A stretch of DNA of 64,000 nt from DTWD01 sp963662965 (GCA_963662965.1 OY759970.1:2356001-2420000), one strand, 5' to 3'. Positions 8,603 to 17,186 are shown, counted from the first letter of the stretch. Made by a program: numbers and translations. The notes: generated by a model not told the origin, from the sequence alone.

Positions 8603-9588
8603 AACAGTCCTTCCCGCTCATCGAGACCATAAGCGACATTGAAGCTCTGCAGCGCCTGGCCCGCGGCGCCCTTGACGAGATTGTCGATGCACGAGACCAG
8701 TACGATTCGCGTGCCGTCGAGCTGCCAGCCAATGTCGCAGAAGTTCGTGTGTGCGACATGCTTGATCTCCGGCGGCCGGTCGCCGGTCAACCGTACGAAA
8801 GGGGCTCCGTCGTACGCGTGCTCCAAGGCCTCGGCGACGTCAGCGGCCGTCGTGCCGGCCTGAACACGCGTATAGATCGTCTCGAGGATGCCACGGTCGA
8901 GCGGCACGAGGTGCGGAACAAACGTGACCGACCGGCCGAGCTCCTGCTCGATCTCGGCTCCGTGGCGATGGGAGAAGATGCCGTACGCGGCGACGCTGCC
9001 ATGCACTTCCGAGAAATGGGTCCGCTCCGATGGTTTCTTTCCAGCCCCAGAGATGCCGGACTTCGCATCGATATAGATGTCGGCGTCGTCGACGAGGAGC
9101 CCGGCCTCGGCGAGCGGCTTGAGGGCAAGCAAGGCGGCGGTCGGGTAACAACCGGGACAGGCGACGAAGCTGGCCGCCGGGAGTGTGTCGCGGTTCCACT
9201 CCGTGAGACCGTACGCGGTCCCATCAGGGAGCGCCAGGCTCGTGGGGTACCATCGCTGCCGCGCTGACGGGTCGCGCAGCCGGAATGCCCCAGACAGGTC
9301 GAACACCCGTCGTCCGCGTTCGAGGAGTGCCGGCGCGAGCTCGGCGCTGACCGTGTCGGGAAGGCCGAGGAACACGACATCACTCTGCGCGACGAGCGTC
9401 TCGATCGAAAAGGGCTCGATCCGGCCGTCCCAGATGTGCCCGAGGGCCGGTAGTTCCTGCGCGTCACCGCCCGACGCGGACGACATCGCCACGGTGACGT
9501 CGACGCCACCGTGGCGCACGGCCAGACGCAGCAGTTCCTGGCCCCCGTATCCTGTCGCGCCAGCGACGCCGAGTCGTATCTTGGACAT
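8599..9588 (-). CDS. argC: N-acetyl-gamma-glutamyl-phosphate reductase
   Basis: 329 residues, NADPH-dependent. It reduces acetylglutamyl phosphate to the semialdehyde. The N-terminal Rossmann motif GVAGATGYGGQELLRL and the catalytic cysteine motif CPGCYPTA (near residue 143) are clear, together with the HSHRHGAEI-like region FSHRHGAEIEQEL. First gene of the arg operon, directly downstream of its promoter and operators. No clear Shine-Dalgarno is visible in the short AT-rich leader. Confidence 0.95.
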   Translation of the reverse strand: MSKIRLGVAGATGYGGQELLRLAVRHGGVDVTVAMSSASGGDAQELPALGHIWDGRIEPFSIETLVAQSDVVFLGLPDTVSAELAPALLERGRRVFDLSGAFRLRDPSARQRWYPTSLALPDGTAYGLTEWNRDTLPAASFVACPGCYPTAALLALKPLAEAGLLVDDADIYIDAKSGISGAGKKPSERTHFSEVHGSVAAYGIFSHRHGAEIEQELGRSVTFVPHLVPLDRGILETIYTRVQAGTTAADVAEALEHAYDGAPFVRLTGDRPPEIKHVAHTNFCDIGWQLDGTRIVLVSCIDNLVKGAAGQALQSFNVAYGLDEREGLL

Positions 9589-9629
9589 GTATATTTATAC
9601 TACAACAAGAGTACTTATACATTTTCATT
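9586..9629. promoter_or_regulatory. ARG-box-like operators for the argC operon
   Basis: Two 18-bp sites resemble the ArgR consensus (TNTGAATWWWWATTCANW): 9586-9603 with 13 of 18 matches and the symmetric core GTATATTTATAC, and 9612-9629 with 13 of 18. One covers the predicted transcript start and argC ATG, the other the -10 box. The AT-rich patch is striking in an otherwise GC-rich window. Function is inferred from position and from argR being next door. Confidence 0.5.
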
Positions 9630-9642
9630 TCACAGACGTCAA
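9614..9642 (-). promoter_or_regulatory. Promoter of the argC operon
   Basis: On the reverse strand TTGACG (9642-9637) and TATAAG (9619-9614) are separated by exactly 17 bases, a near-consensus sigma-70 promoter. Transcription would start near 9607, about 19 bases before the argC ATG. The -10 box lies inside one of the ARG-box-like sites, which fits repression by ArgR. Confidence 0.7.
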
Positions 9643-9697
9643 CCGATCCAGAAAGAAAAAAGGCGTCATAAACAATTGATAAAGCCTATATTTCACG

Positions 9698-9726
9698 TTG
9701 CGCCACAGCTTCCGCGTGTGTATGCT
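9698..9726 (+). promoter_or_regulatory. Promoter of argR-argG-argH
   Basis: TTGCGC (9698-9703) and TATGCT (9721-9726) are separated by 17 bases. The start point would be near 9733, about 15 bases before the argR ATG. Both the -10 box and the start point are covered by the paired ARG-box-like sites. Confidence 0.6.
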
Positions 9727-9754
9727 AATTCACATTACTGAATATTTATGAAAC
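9717..9754. promoter_or_regulatory. Paired ARG boxes at argR (autoregulation)
   Basis: 9717-9734 matches the ArgR consensus at 15 of 18 positions (TGTGTATGCTAATTCACA), and 9737-9754 at 14 of 18 (TGAATATTTATGAA core). The two are 2 bp apart. Paired boxes 2-3 bp apart are the known ArgR operator layout. The second box overlaps the argR start codon, suggesting ArgR represses its own operon. Confidence 0.6.
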
Positions 9755-10200
9755 GCTACCGCCAGGCGGCCATACTCGACCTCGTGTCACACGAAGCGAT
9801 TTGCAGCCAGGACGATCTCGGTCAACGACTGCGGGCGCGCGGCTTTCACGCGACTCAGGCGACGATTTCTCGCGACATCAAGGACCTCCGGCTTGTCAAG
9901 CGCGCCAGCGACGGTGCGTACGACCGGCCGGGCACCGCTGGCGGCCTGCGCGGCGGGCGTGATGTCGGGTTGCGTCGCGCCGTCGTCGAGTACTTGCAGC
10001 GGGTGGATCAAGTCCAGCAGCTGCTCGTATTGCGGACCGACCCGAGTCAGGCCCAGCCTCTGGCGCTCGCCATCGACAACGCCGAGCTGCCGGAGGTGGT
10101 CGGAACGGTGGCGGGGGATGACACGATTCTGGTGATCACGCGACACGCGCGGGCGGGACGGGAAGTCACACGCCTCTTTGAGGGATGGGCAAGGGAGTAG
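9748..10200 (+). CDS. argR: Arginine repressor
   Basis: 150 residues. The N-terminal winged helix-turn-helix contains SQDDLGQRLRARGFHATQAT followed by ISRDIKDLRLVK, the ArgR recognition region. The C-terminal domain with GTVAGDDTILVITR carries the hexamer and arginine-binding strand. It senses arginine and represses biosynthesis. The gene lies between the two halves of the arg regulon with operators overlapping its own start, and is followed 6 bases later by argG. Confidence 0.94.
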   Translation: MKRYRQAAILDLVSHEAICSQDDLGQRLRARGFHATQATISRDIKDLRLVKRASDGAYDRPGTAGGLRGGRDVGLRRAVVEYLQRVDQVQQLLVLRTDPSQAQPLALAIDNAELPEVVGTVAGDDTILVITRHARAGREVTRLFEGWARE

Positions 10201-10206
10201 AGCGGT

Positions 10207-11436
10207 ATGGAACGGATCGTATTGGCATATTCGGGCGGGTTGGATACGTCGGTGGCCGTCAAATGGCTCGCTGACAAGTACGCCGCGGAGATCGTGACGG
10301 TCACGGTCGACTTGGGCCAGGGCAAGGAGCTCGACGATGTGCGCGAGCGCGCACTCGGGGTCGGCGCCATCCGCGCGCACGTGGTCGATGCCCGAGAGGA
10401 GTTCGCGCAGGAGTACATCTTGCCCGCGCTGCAGGCGGGTGCCATCTATGAGGGCAAGTACCCCCTCGCGACGGCGCTCGGTCGTCCGCTCATCGCGAAG
10501 AAGCTCGTCGAGATCGCCGAGATGGAAGACGCCGGAATGATCGCGCACGGATGTACCGGGAAAGGCAACGACCAGGTTCGCATAGACGTGTCCGCACGCG
10601 CACTCAATCCAGCGATCACGGTCGTGGCGCCGGCGCGTGTGTGGGGTCTGACCCGACCCGAGGAAATCAAATACGCGCAGCAGCATGGGATACCGGTACC
10701 GGCATCGGTGGACAACCTCTACAGCACGGATTCGAATCTCTGGGGACGATCAATCGAGTGTGGGGTACTGGAGGATCCGTGGGCGGAACCGCCGGAAGAT
10801 ATCTACACGCTGACCAAATCGCCGGCGGATGCACCCGACGTGCCCGCGTACGTCGAGGTCGATTTCGAGCGCGGCGTACCAACCAAGGTGAACGGTGTGG
10901 CCATGCCCCTGACCGAGCTGATCAACTCGCTCGAAACGATTGCGGGTGCGCACGGGGTCGGACGCATCGACATGGTCGAGAACCGACTGGTCGGGATCAA
11001 GTCTCGCGAGATCTATGAAGCGCCAGCCGCCAGCGTCCTCCATGCTGCGCATCGAGAGCTTGAGGGGCTGGTCATTCCGCGAGACTTGGAGCGGTTGAAG
11101 GCAACGCTCTCGAAGAGCTACGCCGACCTCGTCTACGACGGACTCTGGTTTTCGGACACGCGCGACGCCATCGATGCGTTCGTCGCGACGGTGCAGCAGT
11201 GGGTCACCGGCACGGTGCGGGTCAAGCTGCTCAAGGGCGATTGCCGGGTTGTCGGTCGTAAGTCGCCGGCGTCGCTGTACGACACCGCGCTCGCGACGTA
11301 CGACGAGGGGGATCGATTCGACCACGAAGCGGCCGAAGGGTTCATCAAGATCTTCGGCCTCCCCGTCGAAAACGCTGCGAGCAAACGGCGGGCGAATGAG
11401 TCGCAGGCATCGGAGACCGCAGAACGCGAGTCCTAG
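10207..11436 (+). CDS. argG: Argininosuccinate synthase
   Basis: 409 residues. It condenses citrulline and aspartate using ATP. The N-terminal PP-loop ATP motif AYSGGLDTSVAVKWL is at residues 7-21, with HGCTGKGNDQVR near 115 and the conserved SVDNLYSTDSNLWGRSIE region near 165. Length is typical. It sits between argR and argH with short gaps, as part of the divergent half of the arginine regulon. Confidence 0.96.
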   Translation: MERIVLAYSGGLDTSVAVKWLADKYAAEIVTVTVDLGQGKELDDVRERALGVGAIRAHVVDAREEFAQEYILPALQAGAIYEGKYPLATALGRPLIAKKLVEIAEMEDAGMIAHGCTGKGNDQVRIDVSARALNPAITVVAPARVWGLTRPEEIKYAQQHGIPVPASVDNLYSTDSNLWGRSIECGVLEDPWAEPPEDIYTLTKSPADAPDVPAYVEVDFERGVPTKVNGVAMPLTELINSLETIAGAHGVGRIDMVENRLVGIKSREIYEAPAASVLHAAHRELEGLVIPRDLERLKATLSKSYADLVYDGLWFSDTRDAIDAFVATVQQWVTGTVRVKLLKGDCRVVGRKSPASLYDTALATYDEGDRFDHEAAEGFIKIFGLPVENAASKRRANESQASETAERES

Positions 11437-11438
11437 CC

Positions 11439-12839
11439 ATGGCCGACGAGCGTCACCTCTGGTCTGGGCGGTTCGCCGGGGCTCCCGACGAGGCGGTGTT
11501 TCAATTTCAGGCATCGTTCCGCTTCGACCGTCGTCTCTTTGACGATGATGTCGAGGGGAGCGTGGCGTGGGCGGAGGCGCTCGAGGCGGCCGGCGTCTTG
11601 TCCGCCGACGAGTCCCAAGCGATCCGCTCGGCGTTGGCGGCCATCCGCGAGCAGGCGCACGCCGATTCGGCCTTCATGGCCGGCACCGACGAGGACATCC
11701 ATGCGTTCGTGGAGCGGCAGCTCATCGACCGCTTGGGTGACGTAGGACGACGCCTTCACACGGGACGCTCGCGCAACGAGCAAGTGTCGCTCGATCTCCG
11801 GCTCTATTTGCGCCGCCGGCTCATCGACGTTCAGACGGAGCTTGTTCGACTGGTGGCGGCACTCGCCCGACGCGCCGTGGCAGCTGGACGAACGTTGATG
11901 CCAGCGTATACACATTTGCGTCGCGCGCAGCCGGTGCTCGTGGCCCACGTGCTGCTGGCGCACGCCGTGGCCTTCCAGCGCGATTGGACGCGGTTTGACG
12001 GGGCGCGCGACGAAGCCGACGCCATGCCGCTTGGATCCGGTGCCATCGCCGGCACCAGCTACGCGATCGACACCGACGCGCTCGCCGCACGCCTTGGCTT
12101 CTCGCGCGTCGTCAGGAATAGCATCGACGCCGCCTCCGATCGCGACTTCGTGTCGTCGACGCTCCATGCATGCGCGCTGACGATGGTGCACCTCAGTCGA
12201 CTGGCGGAAGACCTCATCGTCTTTACGAGCGAGGAGTTCGGGTATTTCGAGCTCGCGGACGCGGTCGCCACCGGCAGCAGCCTGATGCCGCAGAAGAAGA
12301 ATCCCGATCCGCTCGAGCTGGTACGCGGCAAGAGCGGTCGAGTCGTCGGCCATCTGGCGGGGTGGCTGACGACGATGAAGGGGCTTCCCAGCGGGTACAA
12401 CAAGGATCTTCAGGAGGACAAGGAGGCGGTGTTCGACGCCGAGGACACCGTGCTGGGGTCGGCGCGCGCGACCACGACGGTGGTCGATAGCCTGGAGCTG
12501 CGCTCGGAGCGCACCGAGCCCGCCGCCACCGGAATGTTGCTGGCAACTGATGTTGCCGATTACCTGGTCAACCGCGGCGTGCCGTTTCGACGGGCGCACG
12601 AGATCGTGGGCGGCATCGTTCGCGATTTGCTCGCCGAGGGGCGCGACTTCGCAGCCCTCTCACCCGAGGAGTGGCAACGATACGATTCGCGGTTTGCGGA
12701 GGACACGGGACGGTGCATTACCGGCCTCGCGTCGGTCGAGGCGCGCCGAACGCCGCAGTCGACGAACCCGGACGCAGTCGCCCGCGCGCTCGAAGCGGTG
12801 GAGTCATGGGTGGCGGATCGGCGGAGCGACGGCGCCTGA
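11439..12839 (+). CDS. argH: Argininosuccinate lyase
   Basis: 466 residues, fumarase/aspartase superfamily. It splits argininosuccinate into arginine and fumarate. The superfamily signature SLMPQKKNPDPLELVRGK is present near residue 283, with HTGRSRNEQVSLD near 107 and MPAYTHLRRAQP near 155. Start is 2 bases after the argG stop. This completes an arginine pathway encoded wholly within 9 kb. Confidence 0.96.
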   Translation: MADERHLWSGRFAGAPDEAVFQFQASFRFDRRLFDDDVEGSVAWAEALEAAGVLSADESQAIRSALAAIREQAHADSAFMAGTDEDIHAFVERQLIDRLGDVGRRLHTGRSRNEQVSLDLRLYLRRRLIDVQTELVRLVAALARRAVAAGRTLMPAYTHLRRAQPVLVAHVLLAHAVAFQRDWTRFDGARDEADAMPLGSGAIAGTSYAIDTDALAARLGFSRVVRNSIDAASDRDFVSSTLHACALTMVHLSRLAEDLIVFTSEEFGYFELADAVATGSSLMPQKKNPDPLELVRGKSGRVVGHLAGWLTTMKGLPSGYNKDLQEDKEAVFDAEDTVLGSARATTTVVDSLELRSERTEPAATGMLLATDVADYLVNRGVPFRRAHEIVGGIVRDLLAEGRDFAALSPEEWQRYDSRFAEDTGRCITGLASVEARRTPQSTNPDAVARALEAVESWVADRRSDGA

Positions 12840-12965
12840 AGAATGCGGCACGGAACGGATCCGCCTGTTGCCTGAGCTTCATCGCGTCTGTTAAACTCAC
12901 TGCTCCTGCGCACGGGCATTTCCTCCCCGCCCTGTTTACGTGTTCTGATCGTCCGGGAGAACTAG

Positions 12966-13532
12966 ATGGTGCAGCAACAGGCTCGCGTGGGCGACACGCT
13001 GGATGATTACTGTCCTCGTGACAACGAGGTCACGACGCACACCGTCGTCGAGACGAACGACGACGGCGTCAGCATCACTCGGTGTCAGTCATGCGATGCC
13101 GAACATGACTATCCCGGGGCCGAGCGAGAGAACGGCGGCCGAGATGATGGTCAAGAGGGTCGAGGCGGGGGAGATGGACAGGATGGGCCATTCCGACGGC
13201 CGCTGATTCGTGCGTCCCTCCCGTCTCCCGAGGGCGCCCCGCCTCCGCGCGACCCCCCTGTGTTCACCATGCACGAGCAGCCCCCGCGGGGCACCGGTTG
13301 GAGGAAGGGTGGCCGCGGTGGGTCGAGTGGCAATGGTGGGCGTACCAGCGACGGGAATGTGCAGCCAAAGAAGCACGGCCGTCGCCGCGGCGGACAAGGA
13401 CGACACGTCAACGACCAACAAGCCTCTGGCAACCACTCAGGCAATCGCGCCAACGGCAATCAGGCGCGTCCCGAGGGGCGCTCCGATTCGAAGAATCGAT
13501 CATCGCGGCGCGGCCGCGGTCGGTCAAGATAG
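12966..13532 (+). CDS. Zinc-ribbon-like protein with a disordered Arg/Gly-rich tail
   Basis: 188 residues of unknown function. The first 45 residues hold a possible metal site (DYCPRDNEV and CQSCDAEHDY). The rest is low complexity: Gly, Arg, Pro, Asn and Asp rich, ending in basic RG/RS stretches such as KKHGRRRGGQGRH and SSRRGRGRSR. Such tails often bind RNA, but this is inference. A GGGAGA Shine-Dalgarno lies 5 bases before the ATG. It has its own short upstream gap after argH and precedes fabI. The coding status rests on the start signal and the ordered N-terminus; the tail alone would not prove it. Confidence 0.6.
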   Translation: MVQQQARVGDTLDDYCPRDNEVTTHTVVETNDDGVSITRCQSCDAEHDYPGAERENGGRDDGQEGRGGGDGQDGPFRRPLIRASLPSPEGAPPPRDPPVFTMHEQPPRGTGWRKGGRGGSSGNGGRTSDGNVQPKKHGRRRGGQGRHVNDQQASGNHSGNRANGNQARPEGRSDSKNRSSRRGRGRSR

Positions 13533-13544
13533 ATTGCCCAGGGG

Positions 13545-14321
13545 ATGGGCACGCTTTCTGGAAAGAATGGTCTCGTCGTCGGCATCGCGAACAAGTGGTC
13601 GCTGGCCTGGGCCATCGCCAAGGCGGCCGACGAGGCGGGGGCTCGGCTGACGCTGAGCTACGCCACCGAGCGGTTCGAGTCGAACGCCCGCAAGCTGGCC
13701 GAGACGCTGACCGCGCCGGCGCAGCTCGTGGCGTGTGACGTGACCCGCGATCAGTCAATCGCCGACCTGTGCCGGCAAGTCGATGCGGAATTCGATGGCG
13801 TCGACTTTTTCGTGCATGCGCCCGCCTTCGCCTCACGTGAAGCGCTGGCGAATCCGTTCGTGCAGACCAGCCGTAGCGATTTCGCCCAGTCGCTTGACAT
13901 CAGCGCCTACTCGCTCCCCGCGCTCGCGGGCGGCCTGGCGCCTCTGATGGAGCGGCGCGGTGGCGGCAGCATCGTCACCCTGACGTATTTGGGCAGTGAG
14001 CGCGTCGTTCCCAACTACAACGTGATGGGCGTCGCCAAGGCGGCGCTTGAGGCGAGCGTCCGGTACCTCGCGACCGACCTCGGCCCGCGGAACGTCCGCG
14101 TCAACGCCGTGTCGGCCGGACCGATCAAGACATTGGCAGCATCAGGAATCGCCGGGTTTACCCGCATGCAGCAGCACGTGCGCGAACGAGCACCCCTCGG
14201 CCGCACCGTCGATGCCGCAGAGGTTGCGGACGCGGTGCTCTTCCTGCTTGGACCGGCATCCCGCGGGATCACCGGCGAGATCCTCCACGTCGACGCAGGC
14301 TATAACATCATCGGCATGTAG
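13545..14321 (+). CDS. fabI: Enoyl-[acyl-carrier-protein] reductase (NADH)
   Basis: 258 residues, short-chain dehydrogenase fold. It catalyses the last reduction of each fatty-acid elongation cycle. The N-terminus LSGKNGLVVGIANKWSLAWA is the FabI form of the cofactor loop. The catalytic pair is Tyr-x6-Lys in YNVMGVAK, and the C-terminus has GEILHVDAGYNIIGM. Follows the zinc-ribbon gene after 12 bases. Confidence 0.95.
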   Translation: MGTLSGKNGLVVGIANKWSLAWAIAKAADEAGARLTLSYATERFESNARKLAETLTAPAQLVACDVTRDQSIADLCRQVDAEFDGVDFFVHAPAFASREALANPFVQTSRSDFAQSLDISAYSLPALAGGLAPLMERRGGGSIVTLTYLGSERVVPNYNVMGVAKAALEASVRYLATDLGPRNVRVNAVSAGPIKTLAASGIAGFTRMQQHVRERAPLGRTVDAAEVADAVLFLLGPASRGITGEILHVDAGYNIIGM

Positions 14322-14330
14322 GTCGACCCG

Positions 14331-14639
14331 ATGCGCACACGCCGCCTTTCTCCGGTCGTGGTGGGCGCTCTCGTCATGCTCCTGCTCGTCGCCGTTTCGT
14401 GCGGTGGGTCGATCCGAGACAGCATCGGCGACGGGACGCTGACCGCGCGGGTGATGACCGCACTGGTCAACGACCCGGAAGTGGGCCGGTATCGTTTCGA
14501 GGTCGAGACCTATCGGGGCGTGGTGATGATCTCGGGGGAGGTTTCGACGGCGGACGCCGCCCCGCGGGCCGTCGCCGTCGTGCGGAACGTCGAGGAGGTC
14601 CGCGACGTTCGCTCGACCATTCGCGTCACGCCTCAGTAG
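14331..14639 (+). CDS. BON-domain lipoprotein
   Basis: 102 residues. A signal peptide with a lipobox-like end (LLLVAVSCGGS, Cys near residue 24) suggests an outer-membrane or periplasmic lipoprotein. A single BON domain follows: LTARVMTALVNDPEVGRYRF, then GVVMISGEV and VRNVEEVRDVRSTIRV. BON domains bind membranes or phospholipids. Exact role unknown. Starts 9 bases after fabI. Confidence 0.8.
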   Translation: MRTRRLSPVVVGALVMLLLVAVSCGGSIRDSIGDGTLTARVMTALVNDPEVGRYRFEVETYRGVVMISGEVSTADAAPRAVAVVRNVEEVRDVRSTIRVTPQ

Positions 14640-14650
14640 AGGAGGAGCCC

Positions 14651-14875
14651 GTGGGAACCCGTCGCATGCGCGGTGCGCTCCTCCGACTCGCCTTTCGGCG
14701 GCAACTGGCGCTCGCGTCAGGAGCCGGCTGCGTTGGTGTTGCCGTTTGGCTCGCCGCCGTCGACTATACGTGGGAGAGCGCGGTGTCCGATGGTCTCGGG
14801 ATGATCGTCGGGGCGACGGGTGTGGCGCTCGTGCTGATGGCGATCGGCGGACGGCAGCCTGATTGGGAAGAGTAG
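14651..14875 (+). CDS. Small two-helix membrane protein
   Basis: 74 residues starting at a GTG, with a GGAGG ribosome site 5 bases upstream that decides the start. It has a basic N-terminus (GTRRMRGALLRLAFRRQ) and two hydrophobic segments, about residues 18-36 and 48-64. No family recognised. Follows the BON lipoprotein by 11 bases, so probably co-transcribed and envelope-related. Confidence 0.6.
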   Translation: MGTRRMRGALLRLAFRRQLALASGAGCVGVAVWLAAVDYTWESAVSDGLGMIVGATGVALVLMAIGGRQPDWEE

Positions 14876-14949
14876 AGGCGGAAGTCGCGAAAGGGATCAG
14901 GGACTAGGCGCGCGTTTCAGGTGCGTGTCGCAGTTCAATCGGCTCGAGA

Positions 14950-15382
14950 CAGGTTCGGAACGATTTCGGCGAACGAGCGGCCCAGCACTGGTCTCTCTCG
15001 GAATCCGCGTCGTCACGGCGGCAGACGTGCCGCTTACAATGGCCGAGTAGCGGTTCCTCCGACAGATTCCTCCGAGAGACCAGCTGCTGAGCCGCCCGAA
15101 CCTGATGATCGCTGCCGCCCAGAGCGGGCTCGAACGCGCGGGTGCGGCCAGGGTGTCGCGGAGGACGCCATGAGGCACGCCGCGCCGCCGACCGCGGGAC
15201 CGAAAACTTCGCCGGAGCCGCCAGCGGACGAGCCTCCGCCCTGTGATCCGTGCTGGTCGAAGAACCCGTGCTGCGGGTTGCAGTGGCACGCGCCGCCTCT
15301 GAACAGCTGTTGCTCGCCGCGTGAGGAGTTCCGCGTGCGGTCGGAGGTGAAGTTTTCCGGCGGGCCGGTCTGGCGTCCGGAG
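14950..15382 (+). repeat. Dispersed hairpin repeat, copy a (with conserved tail)
   Basis: A ~155-bp core (14950-15104) begins CAGGTTCG and ends CGAACCTG. Inside, a long imperfect stem is formed by GCGGCCCAGCACTGGTCTCT (from 14977) and its complement GAGAGACCAGCTGCTGAGCC (to about 15094). A ~280-bp GC-rich tail containing a second inverted pair (GAAAACTTC/GAAGTTTTC) follows to 15382. The same unit recurs near 36.6-37.0 kb (inverted), 60.35 kb, and as the core only at 44.9 kb. Open frames across it are repeat artefacts. Confidence 0.75.
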
Positions 15383-15409
15383 TGACGCCGCGGCCGCGCC
15401 TGCTCGTCT

Positions 15410-15658
15410 GCGGCGGTAGCGCGGCGGTGACCCAGGCGCGCGTTCGGCAATTCCCCAGGTGACCAACTCGCGCAATCAGTTATCGATGTCGACCTCGAGG
15501 CTCCCGAACGTTTGCATCAAGGCTTCCGTGTCGAACGATTCGTGCAAGCGCGCATGCAGGAATTGAATCAAGCCCTGACGCAGTGGGGAGAGCACCAGTG
15601 TGCGGAACCTCGCGTAAAGCTCGGATTCCTCAGGTTGGGAAGACGTCAGGTCGTTCAC
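15410..15658 (-). pseudogene. Winged-helix protein remnant interrupted next to the repeat
   Basis: Reverse-strand reading gives 60 residues (MNDLTSSQPEESELY..., SPLRQGLIQFLHARLHESFD, LMQTFGSLEVDIDN), then an in-frame TGA at 15476-15478. The same frame continues with LRELVTWGIAERAPGSPPRY. The helix/turn/strand pattern resembles the N-terminal winged helix of a DNA-binding regulator. Beyond about 15410 the frame enters the dispersed repeat. It looks like a gene start cut by a nonsense codon and by the repeat. The stretch 15659-15848 that follows holds nothing I can identify. Confidence 0.55.
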
Positions 15659-15848
15659 GGCTGTCTCTGCTATCCTGGGGCCGCCAACGCGGCTGCGTTC
15701 GGCCGCCGTTGCCGCCCGCCGCTATCTCATAACGAAACACTGCATGTCGCGAATAGGAACACACCAGCATCGCCACGAGGCTGAGTGCTATATACGACCA
15801 ATGTGTCATAAATCGCAACCCCAAAGCGAGTGCTAAGGTACGGTTCAC

Positions 15849-16970
15849 GTGCCACATCGCACTCCAGGTTCGACCGCCAGCCTCACGAAACGTCACCTCG
15901 GCGGAAAGCCTATCCGCTCCTACCGCCCCAGCGGGAGCCGCGAGATTCGGTCGCTCATCGATGACGGTTTTCAGGCTTTCAACGCCGGACGGCTGTCCGA
16001 AGCCTGCGTCGTCTTTGCCGACAAGATGCTCGACCCGGCGCACGACACGACGATCGGGCTCACGATCGCCGGCGCGATAACGCCGGCGGGTCTGGGCGGG
16101 TGCGTTGTCGAGTTGATGGATCGTGGGCTCGTCGACTTCGTCATCAGCACCGGCGCCAACCTGTATCATGACCTGCACTACGCGCTGAATTTCACGTTGC
16201 ATCGTGGCTCACCGTTTCTCGATGACGTTGAGCTGTACAACGACGGGGTGATCCGGATCTACGATGTCCTCTTTCCGGCCACTGTCCTCTTGGAGACCGA
16301 TGCTTACATCCGCGATTTTCTCGTGCGCGCCAAGCTTGATGGACCGATGTCGAGTGCAGAGTTCCACTACCGCCTCGGGTGCGATCTGCTCGACCGCAAG
16401 GCCGAGTGTGCGGAACACTCCGTCGTGGCGAAAGCGGCCGAGGTTGGCGTGCCGCTCTACACGTCTTCGCCCGGCGATAGCTCCATCGGCATGAACGTCG
16501 CGTACCACGCGCTCATCGAGGGCAGCGGGTTCATGATCGACCCAAACCGTGACGTCAACGAGGTGTGCGCCGTCATTCTGGCGGGGGAGAAGAACGGCTG
16601 TGTGATTCTCGGTGGTGGGTCACCCAAGAATTTCTATTTGCAGGGGCAACCGACTCTGTGGGAGGTCTACGGGATCCAAAAGGGCGGCAACGACTACTTC
16701 ATTCAGATAACGACCGATCAAGTCGTCTGGGGCGGCTTGTCTGGCGCGACGCCTGCCGAAGCGGTCAGCTGGGGCAAGGTGAACCCCGGTGTACTCCCTG
16801 ACACCGTCGTGGTGTACTCGGATTCCACCATTGCGTTTCCACTGTTCTGCGAATACGTGGTTGGTTCCGACCGGGGTCGGCGCGAGCGCAAGGGGCTGGT
16901 ACACCGACGTGAGGCGTTGGTGCAGGAGCTCGAGCGGCAGGCCCGGGAGGCCGGTAAGTCGAACGTTTAG
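15849..16970 (+). CDS. Deoxyhypusine synthase-family protein (probable homospermidine synthase)
   Basis: 373 residues. The NAD-dependent deoxyhypusine synthase fold is recognisable from STGANLYHDLHYALNF, GSGFMIDPNRDVNE, ILGGGSPKNF and the catalytic-lysine region SGATPAEAVSWGKVNPG. Bacteria lack eIF5A. Known bacterial relatives make homospermidine or related polyamines from spermidine or putrescine, so a polyamine role is more likely than hypusine formation. Start is the GTG at 15849; the first 20 residues are variable. Its stop codon TAG coincides with the edge of a GC-rich repeat. Confidence 0.85.
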   Translation: MPHRTPGSTASLTKRHLGGKPIRSYRPSGSREIRSLIDDGFQAFNAGRLSEACVVFADKMLDPAHDTTIGLTIAGAITPAGLGGCVVELMDRGLVDFVISTGANLYHDLHYALNFTLHRGSPFLDDVELYNDGVIRIYDVLFPATVLLETDAYIRDFLVRAKLDGPMSSAEFHYRLGCDLLDRKAECAEHSVVAKAAEVGVPLYTSSPGDSSIGMNVAYHALIEGSGFMIDPNRDVNEVCAVILAGEKNGCVILGGGSPKNFYLQGQPTLWEVYGIQKGGNDYFIQITTDQVVWGGLSGATPAEAVSWGKVNPGVLPDTVVVYSDSTIAFPLFCEYVVGSDRGRRERKGLVHRREALVQELERQAREAGKSNV

Positions 16971-17186
16971 ACTGGGGGAATATCGCCCTCGAACACACGA
17001 TGGAATCTCGGGCGCTTCCCCCAGACCCCCTTCGCTCGCTCACTCGCGGGGGCCCCGCAAGCCCCACTCCGTTCGCTCGCGTGCTGGGTAGTACCCGGGC
17101 GTACGCGGTACGGTCGGGGCGGGCACGGCGCGCCCCCGCTGGCACGGCGCGGGGCTCGGGGCCGCAGGCCCCGTCTGAGAGAAGAC
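16966..17186. repeat. GC-rich post-gene repeat, copy 1
   Basis: Begins TTAGACTGGGGGAATATCGC over the stop codon of the previous gene. Pairs CTGGGGGAA with TTCCCCCAG to form a hairpin (16972-17030), and then carries GGCACGGCGCGCC and GGGGCCGCAGGCCCC hairpins. Close copies lie at 23718-23943 and (inverted) 33660-33790, with partial copies at 24376, 30178, 33520, 37030 and 46400. It probably acts as a transcription terminator or mRNA-stabilising element, but no T tract follows the stems. Confidence 0.7.

Noticed and set aside
11433..12599. Minus-strand open frame of 388 codons
   Set aside because: Antisense of argH with no recognisable domain or ribosome site.
14897..15475. Minus-strand frame of 192 codons across the dispersed repeat
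   Set aside because: The same translation appears at the other repeat copies with different endings and frames, so it reflects the repeat, not a protein family. Its first 20 residues belong to the broken winged-helix gene.
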